Source of the DNA: Enoplosus armatus
Taxonomy: Eukaryota > Chordata > Actinopteri > Centrarchiformes > Enoplosidae
DNA: 64,000 bases
Reading direction: 5' to 3'
NCBI RefSeq assembly: GCF_043641665.1
Contig: NC_092192.1
Location: 2,416,001 to 2,480,000, forward strand
Positions 11,636 through 24,440 of the stretch are shown one piece after another. Both the position numbers and the translations under genes were made by a program. Position 1 is the stretch's first letter, and each line of letters begins with the position of its first letter. The notes beneath the pieces were generated by a model. That model searched no databases. It had not been told where the DNA came from and saw nothing but the letters and a program-made list of their open reading frames with translations.

Positions 11636-12010
11636 CAGCTGGACATGTAAGAGGAGGAAGTATGGAAGGACGAGGAGAAGAGAAGAAGACAGGAAGAAGA
11701 AAGAGGAGAATGAAAGAGCAAAAAAATACAAGAGAAAACAGGATGGAAAATGAAGATGGAGGACATGATGATGATGATGATGTGTTGGATAAAGAGGATT
11801 TGTTACACAAGTGAGAGCAAAGAAAAGACAGAAGAAGACGAGGGGAGAAAATTGGAGGAGTTAGGAAAAGGATGGAGAATGAGAGGAAAAGAGGAGGAGG
11901 AGGAGAGAAGAGGCAGGGAGGTTAAAAGTAGAGGATGAGTAGGAGGAGGAGGCGGCGGAAGAGGGAGAGAGGAAGAACAAACAACCAGCAAGAGGATAAA
12001 AGATTAGAGG
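11290..12010. repeat. purine-rich low-complexity region
   Basis: The plus strand is strongly purine-biased (GAGA, GGA and AAGA repeats). The bias is interrupted only by the GT tract at 11574-11637 and about 110 bp of ordinary sequence before it. Open frames here are Ser/Leu-rich on one strand and Glu/Lys-rich on the other, and are artefacts. Such strand asymmetry can support triplex DNA. Confidence 0.85.
11574..11637. repeat. (TG)n-GCGCGCACA alternating tract
   Basis: These 64 bp are perfectly alternating purine-pyrimidine: TG repeats running into GCGCGCACA. This is a classic Z-DNA-forming composition. Confidence 0.95.
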
Positions 12011-12427
12011 AATAATGAGGGATTGAAGGGGACTCAATTAATCAACTAATCAGACGTGTGGAGGTCAGCCGAGAACATCGTCAATGAGCTCTCTGCACCA
12101 ATCAGGACCGAGCTCCTCCGGGTGTCACTCCGACCTTTCAAACTTCTGCTTCATCAGACAAACAAGAGAGCGAGAACAAGATGGATGTCCTTTAACATTA
12201 ACAACAGGTGCATTTATCGCCACACAACCGACGTAGTCATTAACTACCCGCCGACAGAATCAGTTGTTCAAAGGCCTCAAAATGATGTTACGTTTACGTT
12301 CACGTGACAAAGCAGAAGCTTATTCTGACTCTTGTCCATCGGGAGCAAAGGAACAAATCAGGTGACATTATTATAGAGCCACAAATTCTAATTTCCTTAA
12401 ATCAAATCAAGTCATTTTTGGGCCTGA

Positions 12428-12905
12428 ACCATCGCCTGGAAACCAGACAAATCTGCAAACTCATGTTTTATTTGCTCTGGCAGATGTGTGTGACCCCCTT
12501 CCAGGTCTGGCCAATCACAGCTGTTTATCTAATACGGGGCGGGTTTGAGACGATGACTGACAGAGGAGCTGCCGTTGAGGCATTTTCGTGAACAACCAAG
12601 ATGGCCGCCGCTGATGTGGAACGTTCTGAATCCGCCATCGCGTCAGTATTAAAGGAACTGGACGGTAGTTCACGTTATGTACAGATTCATGTCGTGCCAA
12701 ACGTCTGTGTATCATGTTGAACTAGAAGCCGTATGAATTTGATGTTGGAACTCGCTACCTAGCCTAGCCGCCTGCCGCTATGTTTCGTTGCTCTGATTGG
12801 TTGAAGCGTCCAGAGACACTTTGGTCGGCGACTGTTGATGACTGGAAATCAAAACTGAACTGAGAGGTTCCAGACTAATTTGCATTTGCGAATTGTTCTG
12901 GCCGG
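12428..12905. mobile_element. MITE family M1, longest copy, with YY1-like and octamer motifs
   Basis: The left end contains ACCATCGCCTGGAAACCAGA. The right end of the family (GTTAGTCTGGCGATGCC in the 9972 copy) reverse-complements to a similar sequence, so the ends are imperfect inverted repeats. A second copy at 30178-30510 shares TCATGTTTTATTTGCTCTGG, CTAACGTAGGGCGGGTTTGA-like and TCTGATTGGTTG-like blocks. No transposase frame is present. It carries AAGATGGCCGCC at 12598-12609, a good match to the YY1 site, and ATTTGCAT at 12878-12885. Confidence 0.75.
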
Positions 12906-13220
12906 CTACCTAAACCTAATCAGACCTTAACAAATTTATTTTCCAGCAGTGATTTGTAATGTTTTTTTAAGGCACAGACAGAGGAACTGGCATCAGATCA
13001 GAAAATGTGTCGTTCTGGAGGGCATCGACAAACAACAGGTTTTGTTACTTTTCAGATGGTTTGGCTTCATTTTTATTTATTCAGCACGACTTGTTACTTT
13101 TCTCTATTTTTGCGAAAAGCAAGAGGATGCTGGAGTACATGGCACTCATACGCTGTGGATTTTGAATTTGACCAGATCATTACAGATTGAACATTTAATT
13201 TTAAGTGACAGATCTAAAAC

Positions 13221-13403
13221 GCACACACACACACACACACACACACATACAGTACATTTATATAGGTCACAGGGGCTCAGTGAATGTTTCAGTGAGTGTG
13301 AAAATGATGTGAATCATAAGCTACAGTGTGGACTTCACAGTCACCAGATCTCGACCCAACTGAACACCTATGGGAAATATACTATATATAGCCTACATTA
13401 ATT

Positions 13404-13439
<36 letters not shown>

Positions 13440-13537
13440 CCACGCTGCCTTTGACGTACACAAGAATCACTGTAGTGCTTTCAACTGGAGGCGGCACAAC
13501 AGCTTTCCTCTCTAATCTGCTTTTTACTGTAGGAGGC

Positions 13538-13566
<29 letters not shown>
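13221..13566. repeat. cluster of three CA/GT microsatellites
   Basis: (CA)13 lies at 13221-13247, (GT)17 at 13405-13438 and (GT)14 at 13538-13566, separated by ordinary sequence. Nothing else was recognised here. Confidence 0.93.
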
Positions 13567-13568
<2 letters not shown>

Positions 13569-14009
13569 TAACAGTAGTGAACTGACAGTGACTTTCATAT
13601 AACTGTTTTATTGTCCTTATCCAGGTTCCTCAGTAGCTGTTTCATCTTGTGGTGCTACGAAGATGTTAGCATGGTATTAGCATTTATGTCTGATTTATTA
13701 AGAGTTGGCGGAGCTCTGATGTAGCCTCGTACACCTTCACCTACACAGTGATGTGATTAAAGTGCGGCAGTGCTAACATCCAGCCTGAGAAGGACGGAGA
13801 ACAGCTGCAACAGATTGAGATAAAGAGACAATTTCATGTCATTAAACGTGTTCTCTGCTGCTCAGAGTACAGAGGGCTGAAGTCTGGACTGAATCAAGAT
13901 CAGTGACGACAGACTCAACTCATCTCAGCTAAAGTTTACTCAATTAAACTAATGAATTGTATCTTCAAACTATTCTTTTATACTCTCAGGCTTTCTCTTT
14001 TCTTTGTAG

Positions 14010-14040
<31 letters not shown>

Positions 14041-14876
14041 GAATAAAACATATTTAATACTGTTGTACTTTGTGATGCAACACACACGAAGCAGACTGGA
14101 TGTTTTCATCCCTCCCAGTCCTTTTAAACAACAGGAGTCTCAACAGGAAGAAGCTACAGAGCCGGAGTTATTTTAAGCTGAAAGGACACTGAACACTGTC
14201 AGGACCAAGAGGCAACTAACAGAGCTGATTTTAGAATCTGACAACATATTTCAGAAGATTAATAGACATAATCAGGGAGGAGGAACAGCGGCAACATGTT
14301 GAATTTCACTCACAGGAAGAGGACAACCCAGGAGGGAATAAACACCTCTATGACACAGTCTCAACAAACACAGGACAATGTAAACTCTACAAATCAGAAA
14401 TGACTTGTTCTAAAGGGAACAAAGACGCCCAACCTGCAGTCAGAGCGGCACAAAACTGGCAGCTCTGAGCAGAAAAAAGAAAAGCAAAGTCTGGATTGAT
14501 GAGCGGTATCTGAACAGGTGACAAGACCTGAAACCAGGGCGACATGTGTGACGAGTTGCAAAGACGCCTTCAGCTGCTCTGAAGGGAAAACGTTTCATCT
14601 CAAAAGCTGCTTCAGATTTGTCTCATTCCTGCTGTTTCTCTTATTTTGTCCACCATCTCTGTGTGGGATCGCACTGCAATGACTTTGGCGCTGTTAAAAA
14701 AAAAAGAGGCTGCCAAGATAAACCACCACACACACCCTGTGGGGAGTGTCGCCATGGCAACTGGGCAGCATCCCCCATCGTTATCTCGGCAACAGCAGTT
14801 TGTGACCCGAGGGGAGCGACGATGTAAAGATAGGGATGGTGGGAAGGAGGAGGGTGGAGGAGAGCTGAAGGGCAAA

Positions 14877-14896
14877 ACACACACACACACACAGCA

Positions 14897-14941
<45 letters not shown>
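14877..14941. repeat. (AC)n - GCATGC - (GT)n palindromic microsatellite
   Basis: An AC run of about 17 bp meets a GT run of about 41 bp through a GCATGC centre. The two runs are complementary and the centre is self-complementary, so the tract can extrude as a cruciform or fold as an RNA hairpin. Confidence 0.93.
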
Positions 14942-15227
14942 GATCCAGCTGGACTCGCTTCACAACTTCAAAAGGATCTGCAGACCTGATGTACGGAGCT
15001 GCAGACTCTCCTTCACACAGTAAACAGCAGGAGTGTCAGGATACATGGTGGTGTCATATTTCACAACACAAATACACAACAAACTGACTGCAGTATCAAC
15101 TGCACTAATCGAACACAGTACGTTAGCTGTGTGGTCATAAAACTTAACAATAACTTAAAATTTTAGCTCAAGAATTGAACATTTTCTACACCTTCATCTC
15201 GTGTGTCTGCAGATGGCGTCATTATCC

Positions 15228-15322
15228 GACTAGGAGTAGGAGGCTGTGGCTATTGCCTGTGGCTGGTTCCTGGAAGCAATACCTTCCAGAGCAGTCACTA
15301 GGAAATAGCCACAGCCTTAGTC
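15228..15322. repeat. imperfect inverted repeat / hairpin, about 95 nt
   Basis: The left arm AGGCTGTGGCTATT (15241-15254) is perfectly complementary to AATAGCCACAGCCT (15304-15317). An inner TGGAAG (15271-15276) pairs with CTTCCA (15283-15288) around a 6-nt loop, and an outer GACTA pairs with TAGTC. The stem resembles a miRNA precursor or a tiny foldback MITE in size. Neither can be decided from the sequence, and no known miRNA seed was recognised. Confidence 0.75.
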
Positions 15323-18300
15323 ATTGAGTCCGACCATGACAAAGGCTCTCAGCTTCTCCCGCCTACTCGGCTATTCTATGTTAACAAGCTAACTGCTAAG
15401 TGATCAAAATGGAGGCAAAGTGACTGCTCAGTACTGCAAACACTCTGCAGCTCTCGTACATATTCGTGGCCTTCGACACGAGTCCCCTGATTGGTTCATT
15501 GGTTTGTTTGTTAGCCTGCGGATACTGAACAGTTTGGTTGATAGTTTGACTTCGTGTTCGTACATTTAACGTTCAAGTTAATCTAAAGCCCTGCTGCTTG
15601 TGGCCTATAAGGTCTCTTCAAACTCCAAAAAACTTCAATATATTTAGAGGTACGACCCAGTATATACAGAGGTATCATAACACTCGAACTTCCTGGCACT
15701 AGGTTCAAAAGACCTCACACACAAACATCTGCATACATCTCAGATGTAACTGTCTGATCCAAGTAAAGAAGACATTTGATAATATTTGATACCAGCTTTA
15801 ATTACTTGAGAGTTTTCGATAATCTGTGCAACAAACACATTTTAGTCTGAGCTACAAGCTAACAGAGCTAACACAGTTCTTTTCTAAATGGGGACATTTT
15901 GAAGGCTGTTATTTACGATATTTGTCCACAAAGTAGGCCAACATGTCAGAGCGACATTTTATGCAGCTGACAGGAGAGGACGACCTGTCCACAATTTAGA
16001 AGATAAAAGTTGCTGAAGGTAATGAAATATAGATAGAAGATAGGATGAGTGACTGTTTGGAGAAGTGAGTCCTACTTTTTAAAGTGAGAGCTTGAAAACA
16101 AATCAGCAGATTTAACCATTTTAATGACATTAAATCACTTTACAAGTCTCAGTAATTTGTGTGTTTATTAGATCAGTTTCACATTCCAAAGCTCCAAGCG
16201 TGTAAGAATTGCTCCAGTTGCCGTGACAACCCGATGAAAATTGTCCTAATTTACCAATTTGTAGAGGTTAGAGAAGTATCGAGAGTACCGCAGCGTAAGT
16301 ACAGAACAAGGCAATGAAGCTGCCAGAGTTAAAGGTTCAAACCCCCCCGAGGCTCCGGCCTGCTGGTGAAAAATGGACGACGTCTACACTCATTCTACTT
16401 TCGGGCCTCTTGGACACGCGTCACCAGACGGCTGATGTTATGAGTCCTGCCAGGAAGCTCTTTGCCGCTGCGAGCTGCTGTCAGCCTTCCTCCTGACTCA
16501 GTGAAGACGAGACACGAGAGAGAGACGCCGACTGCTGAGGCTCATTTAGAAAAGAAGAAGCAGATCAAGTCGAGTCAGCAGTTAGCTATGAGGCTACGTG
16601 AGCCAAAGAGACGTTAACAGACTGAATGAAAGAGAGCATGTGGGCACATCAGGAGGTCATCGTCCAATAATCTGTTTCCATATCAAAAGACGTCAGAACT
16701 GCGACTTTATTAGGCAGTAAATTATAACAGCTACAGTAAAAATGTACAATAAGTTTCCCTTTATGTGGTTACAGAACACCAAACATTTTTTGCATACAAG
16801 CGAGCGTGAACTGTATCTGGTAATAAAATCAAACATACTGTGGTTAGATGGCACTGCATCTAGTGGCATGAGATTAGTGAGGGCAAAGTGTGAAAATAGC
16901 GGACAGTGTTTCTTTCTGTTATTCGTCCAACTTCAAAAGTGAAGCAAATCCAATATTTATCCTCGGGTCTTGAGAGTTATGGATTCCTCCTGGGTTTTTA
17001 ATGGCTAGAGGGAAAATAAAAATATGCGCGGTTGGAGAGATACGCAGAACAGAGACTGTAAATACAGACAAAGAGCAGGCAGACAGAGAGCATTGTGGGA
17101 TGGAACAGCGAGAACTATGGGGGATGATTGAGTACGCTGGCAATGACTGTTATTCCTGTGGTCGGATAACGCTGCGTGATTTATTGAGCAAGAAACCTAC
17201 ATGGTGACTTAATGCGAAAGAAATGAGGCAGACAGACATGAGGACGGAGAATTATGGGTAATGTTTCAGGGGGGTGGAAGGGGGCATTAGGGAACAGCCG
17301 TGACTCCTGTTCCTGTCGGTCTGGGAATGCAGAAATCTGCATGCCGATCCAATGAGTAAGACACGAGTGTGAAAGGCAGAGATGGGAAAACAAGACGAGT
17401 CATCTGTAGCTGTGATAGCGCCACCACAAGGCTGTAATGCTCATTACAGACCAGTACAGTACAGTTAGTGTGTTACCATGCGTGTGTGGTAACACACCAT
17501 ACCGGTTACACCATATTGGCCCAAATACAAGACTGGATGTTAAATTTAGAAAAGATGTTTTTGAACAGAGAGAGTACCAGTGTAACACCAGGGAGTGTTG
17601 CATTATGGGTTGTTTTTCTTAATGTTGCTAAGCTAGCAGGTTTTGTGTGTGTATGTGTGTGTGTGTCTGTTGGGGTTAGCCGACTGTAATCTACAGAACA
17701 GGAGTTTCTAATGTCTTGTGTTACCTGTTTTGGAGGAAATAAATTCCTTGGTGAAAACAATCAAACATGTTCACTACAGAACCAGACATGAATGTGTGAA
17801 TATCTGACCTGCATCCATCCGATAGATGTCGAGAGACAGACTGACGTGCCTCCCTGAAAATAACCCTAAATAATCAAAATCATTGAAGATATTAGCTACC
17901 ATTACTACACAAACAGTGGAAATACAAAGGACAGCGAGTGGAAGAATCTGCCAAAAGAACAAAGAGGAGTGTTTCTCTTCAGCAAGTCAAGAGGAGAAAA
18001 GAAGGAAGACCTGAAGGACAAAAGGATGTCTTGGACAGGAGTCTGCATGTGTCTGAGCCTGCATTAAATTACAATGAAGGGAGGAAGAAGTCTGTAGTAA
18101 TGGCTTCCCTCGAGTATATCGTCATCGCACTGGTGAGTGCATCAGAGAGCTGGGGGGGTGATATTACAGTTATTTACCGTTCGAGGTAAGAAAGAGAAGA
18201 ACGATCCAGAAGATTCCTCATGCAGGCGCCACAAATGATAAAATAATCCAAACCACTTCCCACTTTGTAGCTAAAACAACATCAATACCTCAGTAAATGC

Positions 18301-20744
18301 AGTGGGTCATTTTGATTTATTTTGGGGCTTTAAAAGACGTTTTCAGTCACATTCTTGGTCACGGTTCATATTATGCATTCTGCAGATAATCTCATCATTA
18401 GTCCAACACATAACAACATAAACATGGCGTGTTTAAACCTCGAAAGAATGAAAGTGTGTTTCTTAAAATGTGTCTCAGGTAGGGCTGGGATTTCTAAAAC
18501 ACAAGCAGCCGTAACAGAAGTTTACCCAAATAACATATGGACTAAAACTGGAACTGTCTGATCAAAGAAGTAAGATTATGAATATGATCAGATTTAGATT
18601 TTTAATACTCAGTACAACAGACACTAAAAAAGACTGAAATACTGTAGGAAATCTGTTTAAATACACTGTTGGCAAAACATTTATATTCCAAAAACATTCC
18701 CGTTCTTTTTCTATTTCATCAGCACACAAACACACACATGGAGACACAGATAATATCTGCACTCTGAGGTCATCCAGCCGTCACATCTCAAACTGAATCA
18801 ACGTTAGCAGTTTGACACACAGCAACACCAGACGGAGGGTGGGGGTTCAAAAGAGAGACGTTTAGACAAATCTACGTCCTACTCTGAAACAGATGTGACA
18901 AAATGAACTGGTTATCATCCATCTATTGTTCTCGTGTGTCTGTCCACCAGCCTGGTTTGCTGAAAGCAGGAAAAACAGACACCTTCCCTCAGTGGGAGAA
19001 ACATGAAATGTGAGTTCATGTCCTTCATCCAGAGTTTACGGTCTCCCATCGCACATCCCAGCCACCATCCCACATGGCTAATGATGGATTCACCAGATGG
19101 AAAGTGAAATTACCTTGCCAAACCAGTAGCTGCTGAGGCAGCAGAATTAGCGAGGGAACATTTTCCATCAATACTCAAGAATTTGGTGAACAAACCAGCC
19201 GGCTCACCGCTCGCCTAACTGTCTGCCTCCGTGTTTGGCAGTGGGCTCTTTGTAGTGTTGAGATTGGGAAAAGGCTGACTTGCAGCTGATTTTTTAAAAA
19301 GGAATACTGCTTGGATCAGCAACTGTTTTGTGTTGTTTGAAAGAGCAGAGAGAACTTGTACAATAGCAGCACTATCCTAAAGGCCTGAGAGACGGCACAT
19401 CAATGCGTAGGCGTGTCATTAAAAGAATTAGCATTTCTGAAAATACTAATCTGAACCTAAAATCTGTTGCATGTCATCACTGCTGGGCTTTCCACTCGGC
19501 AACAGCTATGAAAATGCAAAGACTAGAAATACAAAACAAAAGGTTGAGGTCTCTTGTTATGATCAAGAGATTTAAGGTTCTCATGACTAAACCGCAAGTG
19601 AAAATGTTTACAGGCCTCCTCTCTAAACTGAAATGAAACCAGCACAAATAAAACAGACGTTAGCTTTAACTTTCACAAACAAAGTGACACTGGAAAAAAA
19701 AAAGAAAGGAAATTAGTTTTGGTCCCTAAACAGTAAGTTTCATTTCTCTTTTGGGCCTCAGGCTGAACATTTTCTGCACCCATGATATGATCTCACTTTA
19801 ACTAAAAGTAGGGAATCAAGTTAGCTGAAGAGGAATGTAGAACATTACAGAACCGCATCAAAAGAGCGGCAGGAACCACAATCTAGGACTCCTTAGATCC
19901 CTCTAACTTGTGCCTGGTCAACCCAGGGAATCAACAACTTACCATGTACAGAGAGTCCAACAGTTTTCACTGTCCAGGAGAACGCTAATGTCTTTATCTG
20001 AGCTAAATAAGGCTGTTTTCTTTCCAAAATACAAAAGTTCTCTACAGCATCTGCTGCCAGCTTTAAAGAATTAATGCTTGAGGGTTCTGCAATGTTTAGA
20101 GTATTCGATTGGCAGAGTATATATATATGAGAGAATATCCTTTTTTTAGAGCATAAGGGGATGCTACACAGCAGCAGTGGTTTGCCATTAGCTGTGCTCT
20201 TGTTTACCTCCATTTCCAAAATTGGAAACCGGCTATGCCTGACTTAACATACTGAAAAATAAATCGATTTCATAGTTTCATACTGCACTACTATGAAAAG
20301 CAGTATGTAGCACATATGTAGTAGGCGGTTTCTAATACAGACAGAGAGGTTTATAATGTGTATCTGCCGTAGCAATGTGAATGTGTTCATTTGCCAAAAA
20401 AGGTCTGGACTGTTTGAGTGGAAGACTTCTACACATTTAGCTACCAGAGACGTCTCGAGTATTTATTTCCCAAAGAAGTTAAATTGAAGAATATTTATGT
20501 GCCATTTAACAAAGGTCAACAGTGTTTATCCACCAAAAGAGGTCTCGAGTATTTGTTGTCCAGATCTGAGTGGCATGTGTCTCTGTCAGTCCAGACAGAA
20601 GTACGTTTTGTTTGTCCTGGAAGTCATCAAACGCTGCCTTTGTGGAGTGAGACTGCAGAAGGACAGGACAGTCCAAACAGCTCCAGCTGTGGCCCAAAGT
20701 CTGTCACAGTGACTTAGTCAGCAGAGCGGGGCCCTGAGGACATG

Positions 20745-20745
<1 letters not shown>
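15323..20745. other. gene-free stretch
   Basis: No coding exon, RNA gene or structured repeat was confidently recognised. About 15340-15500 has the look of interspersed fish repeat sequence. The segment at 19020-19240 is GC-moderate, low in simple repeats and looks constrained, but I cannot test conservation. Open frames up to 108 codons (19893-20219, minus) have no recognisable domain. Confidence 0.5.
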
Positions 20746-20786
<41 letters not shown>

Positions 20787-20950
20787 CCACCCTTCCTCAC
20801 ACACTCGCCCTAATCAGCTCTCTAGGGACGAGAATGAAGGTTTAGGATTCTGTGTGTCTCTCTCAGGACTGAACACTGACTCAGCAAGAGACACAGCAGT
20901 GACAGACTTACACAACTACACACTACACACACACACACACACATACACAC
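20746..20950. repeat. two CA microsatellites
   Basis: (CA)18 lies at 20746-20782. A shorter CA run lies near 20924-20950, with unique sequence between. Confidence 0.93.
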
Positions 20951-21714
20951 TCACTGTGTCTCTGACTATGTGACAGTGGCATTGCATTGTTTCCAGGGTT
21001 TCATTGAGCATTCAGTATTCATCCATCCTCAGTGTACTCATTCTCTCCTCTACACTGAGGAAGGCAGAAGAGCCTCGGGGAGAAGTGAGGACACCGGCCC
21101 ATTACTCCAGAAATAGTGAAAACATCTTGACAGATGAGCTCAAATTCTCTGTTTGAGATTCAGCTCGAGGTGGAGCAGTGAGAGTCTGTCTCTTTAAATA
21201 CGGTATAGGACGTAATTCAATATGTGCATTTGGTGCAGCAGTTTGGATTCAGGTAGAAATGCTGGAAAGACGCTTGAGGCAAAGTTGATGCTGCAGAGTA
21301 ACTAATGACAAGCTGCTGTGCTGGGTGCATATAACGAGGCTTTATGTCCAGAAGCTAATCGTTGAAGACAGGACGTCGGTGGACAAATAGTTTATTATCG
21401 ATGGAGACTCATTCATTTCAAATTTTGCATTAGCAGTGTCCTGTGCATCAGGAAAGGAAGCTTAAAGCATTTCAACATGATGTCTTTGTCTCTGAGCTCA
21501 GTTAGTTTAGACCAACACCTGCTCTTCTACTGATTGGTGATTGGCTGATTAGCTGCAGGTGTGGAGAACTACAACCTAACTCTCATTAGTACATTTCATT
21601 GCACACAAATGATCACACGTCCAAAAACGCGATGTTTAACTTTGTTCAGCTTGTTTTTTACACATAAAATTGTATTTTTGTATTGAAGTTGTTGCAGTTG
21701 CTTCTTTTCTCTTT

Positions 21715-21960
21715 CTGTCGATGCACCACTGGTCCAGCCTGAAACACTTCAACTATTGGATGGATTGCCATTCAATTAGATGCAGATATCCATGGTGAAC
21801 ATATCACCATATATGACTTTTGAACATCACCAATACTCTTTGAGACACATACCTTCAAAATGAAGCCTCAGCTGTACTTGTACTGCAGGGCTACTGGTGC
21901 TACACCATCCTCAACACTTTGGTGCTCCCAACATGATAAACCCCTTCTGATATAGGCTGC
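21715..21960 (+). repeat. dispersed repeat family D1, left-half copy
   Basis: The blocks CAACTATTGGATGGATTGCC, ATTCAATTAGATGCAGATAT and CCTCAGCTGTACTTGTACT correspond to the left and middle of the D1 element at 26465-26835. It is diverged and lacks the palindromic right part. Confidence 0.7.
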
Positions 21961-24317
21961 TAAAGACTTTTATTCTGACACCAACCTCTGGCCAAATATT
22001 ACATTTACTTCAGCATGTCTGTAGACTCTTCTTCTACATTTAGGATTTTTTTGACATCCTGGAAAACACCATTAGGTGTGCTACTATCATGCTTCTGTGA
22101 TGAAAACAATGTTAAAAAAGATCTTTGTGAAGACGTCTCCGAACAGGACTAAAGGACTAAATATTTACAATGCATACAGATACATTCCTGACTTGTTTTT
22201 TTATTCAGATTTTCTGTGGCACTGGCCGGTCATTCCTGCCTGGACTCTCCATGGAGGCCACAGCAGCTCTCTCACAGTCCCACTTTGTGTGCTCGACTTA
22301 CAATGGACTTCCTGTGGCTCTCCTCTGCACCAATGAAATCTCAGCACTGACCGACACAGCGTCCAACACAATGTTGGGCCGTCGCCATGTGAGCAGCGAA
22401 CAAGTGTAAACAGGAGGGAAAACAGAGAGTGTTTGGACGGGCGAGGGGGCGTTTAACTGGGACCTGATGGTCTGCAGAGATAGCCCAGACCTCTGAAAAC
22501 AAACCTTTTCTCCTGAAACAACTTGTTTAGCCACTTTCTTCCTGTGCTGACTCCACCATCCTGTCGTTTGTTTGTAGTAAACATGATAAACATTTACTTT
22601 AGCACCTATACACTTATATTGAAAACACGTAGCGTGTTTGAGCATTTTCTTTTTTTCCTCATGGAGGACGACGTGATAACATTCCTTCTTTCCTTTTGGG
22701 ACCAATGACGTCTTCTCCAAACACCTCTTCTGTTTCCTGCCTTCACTTCTAATACTGAAAGCTCAAAGTAAAACAACAGCGACGCAGGATCCCCGCGGTG
22801 TTCTCGCAGGAGGCTGACCGCGCGTGACCCACAGCGCAGCAGCGAAATGTCAAATATCATTCCTGACATTCCTGCTGAGTTTTCCTGGTCGGTAAATGTC
22901 TTTCAGACCTCCCCCTCTGAGTCAGCGACGTCACACATCAGCCCCACTATCAAACTCTCCTGTTCACTCAGACAACCCATGGCAATAGTTTCCATATGGA
23001 ATGAAATGGACAATGTCAAGGCAAGATGCAGCTGAGTGAGAGACATAAAGGCTGGATGGGAATCAGAGGATCTGCAGCCTTTTTAAGATGAGCATCAGAC
23101 TGTGTTTGAACGTAAGAGTCTACGCTTAATGAATTACAGGGAAAAGCACTTTATTCAAACAGTCCATCTATGTTTAAAGCTACATTAAATAACTATTTCA
23201 CCTTAAAATAATAGCTTCAAAATCATTTTGATGGAACACTGATTTGTAATATAGAGAACGTTGCCTCTTTCATTCCCACTCTGCATCCTGAACGCATCCT
23301 TCCTGCACTTTGTGAGTTGGTTGAACGGATACAAACAGCTTTTTTACGACACTACGTCACACTCGAGTCTAGCTCGATGTTCTTAGTACGGACATCGTGG
23401 CAGTGACGAAGAGACGGAAGGACGCTGACGGAGGAAGAGAAAAAGGCGGAGTGACCGGACAAGAGTAAAGCTGGGACTGGCTTTTAGTCTGTGGCCTGTT
23501 GCGTCTCGTGTTGTTGCACTTGCTTGATGTTTGGCTGTTGTAGCAAAGTTGTCGACTCTCTAGTTTTTGATCATAAACCAAGTCAGCCCACCAAATCCAA
23601 ATCCTTCAGCTTGACAACAAATGCACGTGTGCAGCTGTCCATGAGGGGGAACTGCACTCTGTAAGCTGTAGGGGGCGCCAAGTCACATAAAATACCAGTT
23701 ATTGCATAATGCTTTAAATTAACTTTGTTATTATTTATATATATTTATAAGTTAAGTACCATTTTGAAGAACCTTTGTTTGAGTAATTTATGTTGTTCCT
23801 GCCAGACGTCATTGTCCTGTTATGATTGTGTCTTATTTTTTGTTTGTACAGTCTTGAGTCAAGAAATCTGAATCTGCAAATGCTTATTGTGATTTGTGAA
23901 CTACACAGTTCTTCTTCTGTGTTTTTAATTTTTACCACTGCTGAGCTGCTTCTGGTGATGCCAACAGAAAACAACGCAGAGGGTTGAGGTGATTGTGTTT
24001 CAAGCTGCTGCCTTTTTAGCAGGAGTAACCCTCTGTCCTAATTAAGAAACATATTATTATTGTTATTTTAATTAATTGTACTGTTGTTGCTGCTATTGTC
24101 CTTATAATTACTATTGTGAGAAACCCTGCTAACTCCTCTGAGTCATTATCTCAATAGTCTGGATTCCTTTCTTTCAGTGACTGAAGAAGTTCTTTATGTT
24201 TCTACACGTCCCTCATCCTTTGTGAATGAATGAAAACGCTGAACGCTGCATGTTCTATCTTATCATGATTTGCTCTGCAGTTATTGTGGCTGGTGTTTTT
24301 CTTATTGTCAAAAAAAC
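21961..24317. other. gene-free stretch
   Basis: No recognised exon or element. A minus-strand frame of 140 codons (22298-22720) has no known domain and no flanking splice logic. I treat it as chance. Confidence 0.5.
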
Positions 24318-24440
24318 AGATGAAAAAAACAAAACCGAAATGTGTCAGTCCGTCTCTCAGTACTGTCTGACTTCCTGTCTGTGGCTCTCAGCAACAAGCC
24401 CATTGGTTCCTACCGAAGACATAAATCTTTATAAAAAACA
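24318..24440 (+). repeat. dispersed repeat family D2, left-half copy
   Basis: Shares GTGGCTCTCAGCAACAAGCC and CATTGGTTCCTACCGAAGAC with the copy at 5078-5480. It stops at its junction with the inverted arm described at 24435. Confidence 0.75.

Noticed and set aside
12095..12120. Minus-strand frame ending EELGPDW before GTGCAG as drebrin exon 1
   Set aside because: An in-frame stop lies seven codons upstream without an ATG, and the donor is poor.
14612..15023. Overlapping frames of 70-125 codons on both strands
   Set aside because: They cross the AC/GT palindromic microsatellite and a CCTCC-rich patch. His-Thr and Cys-Val runs mark them as repeat translations.
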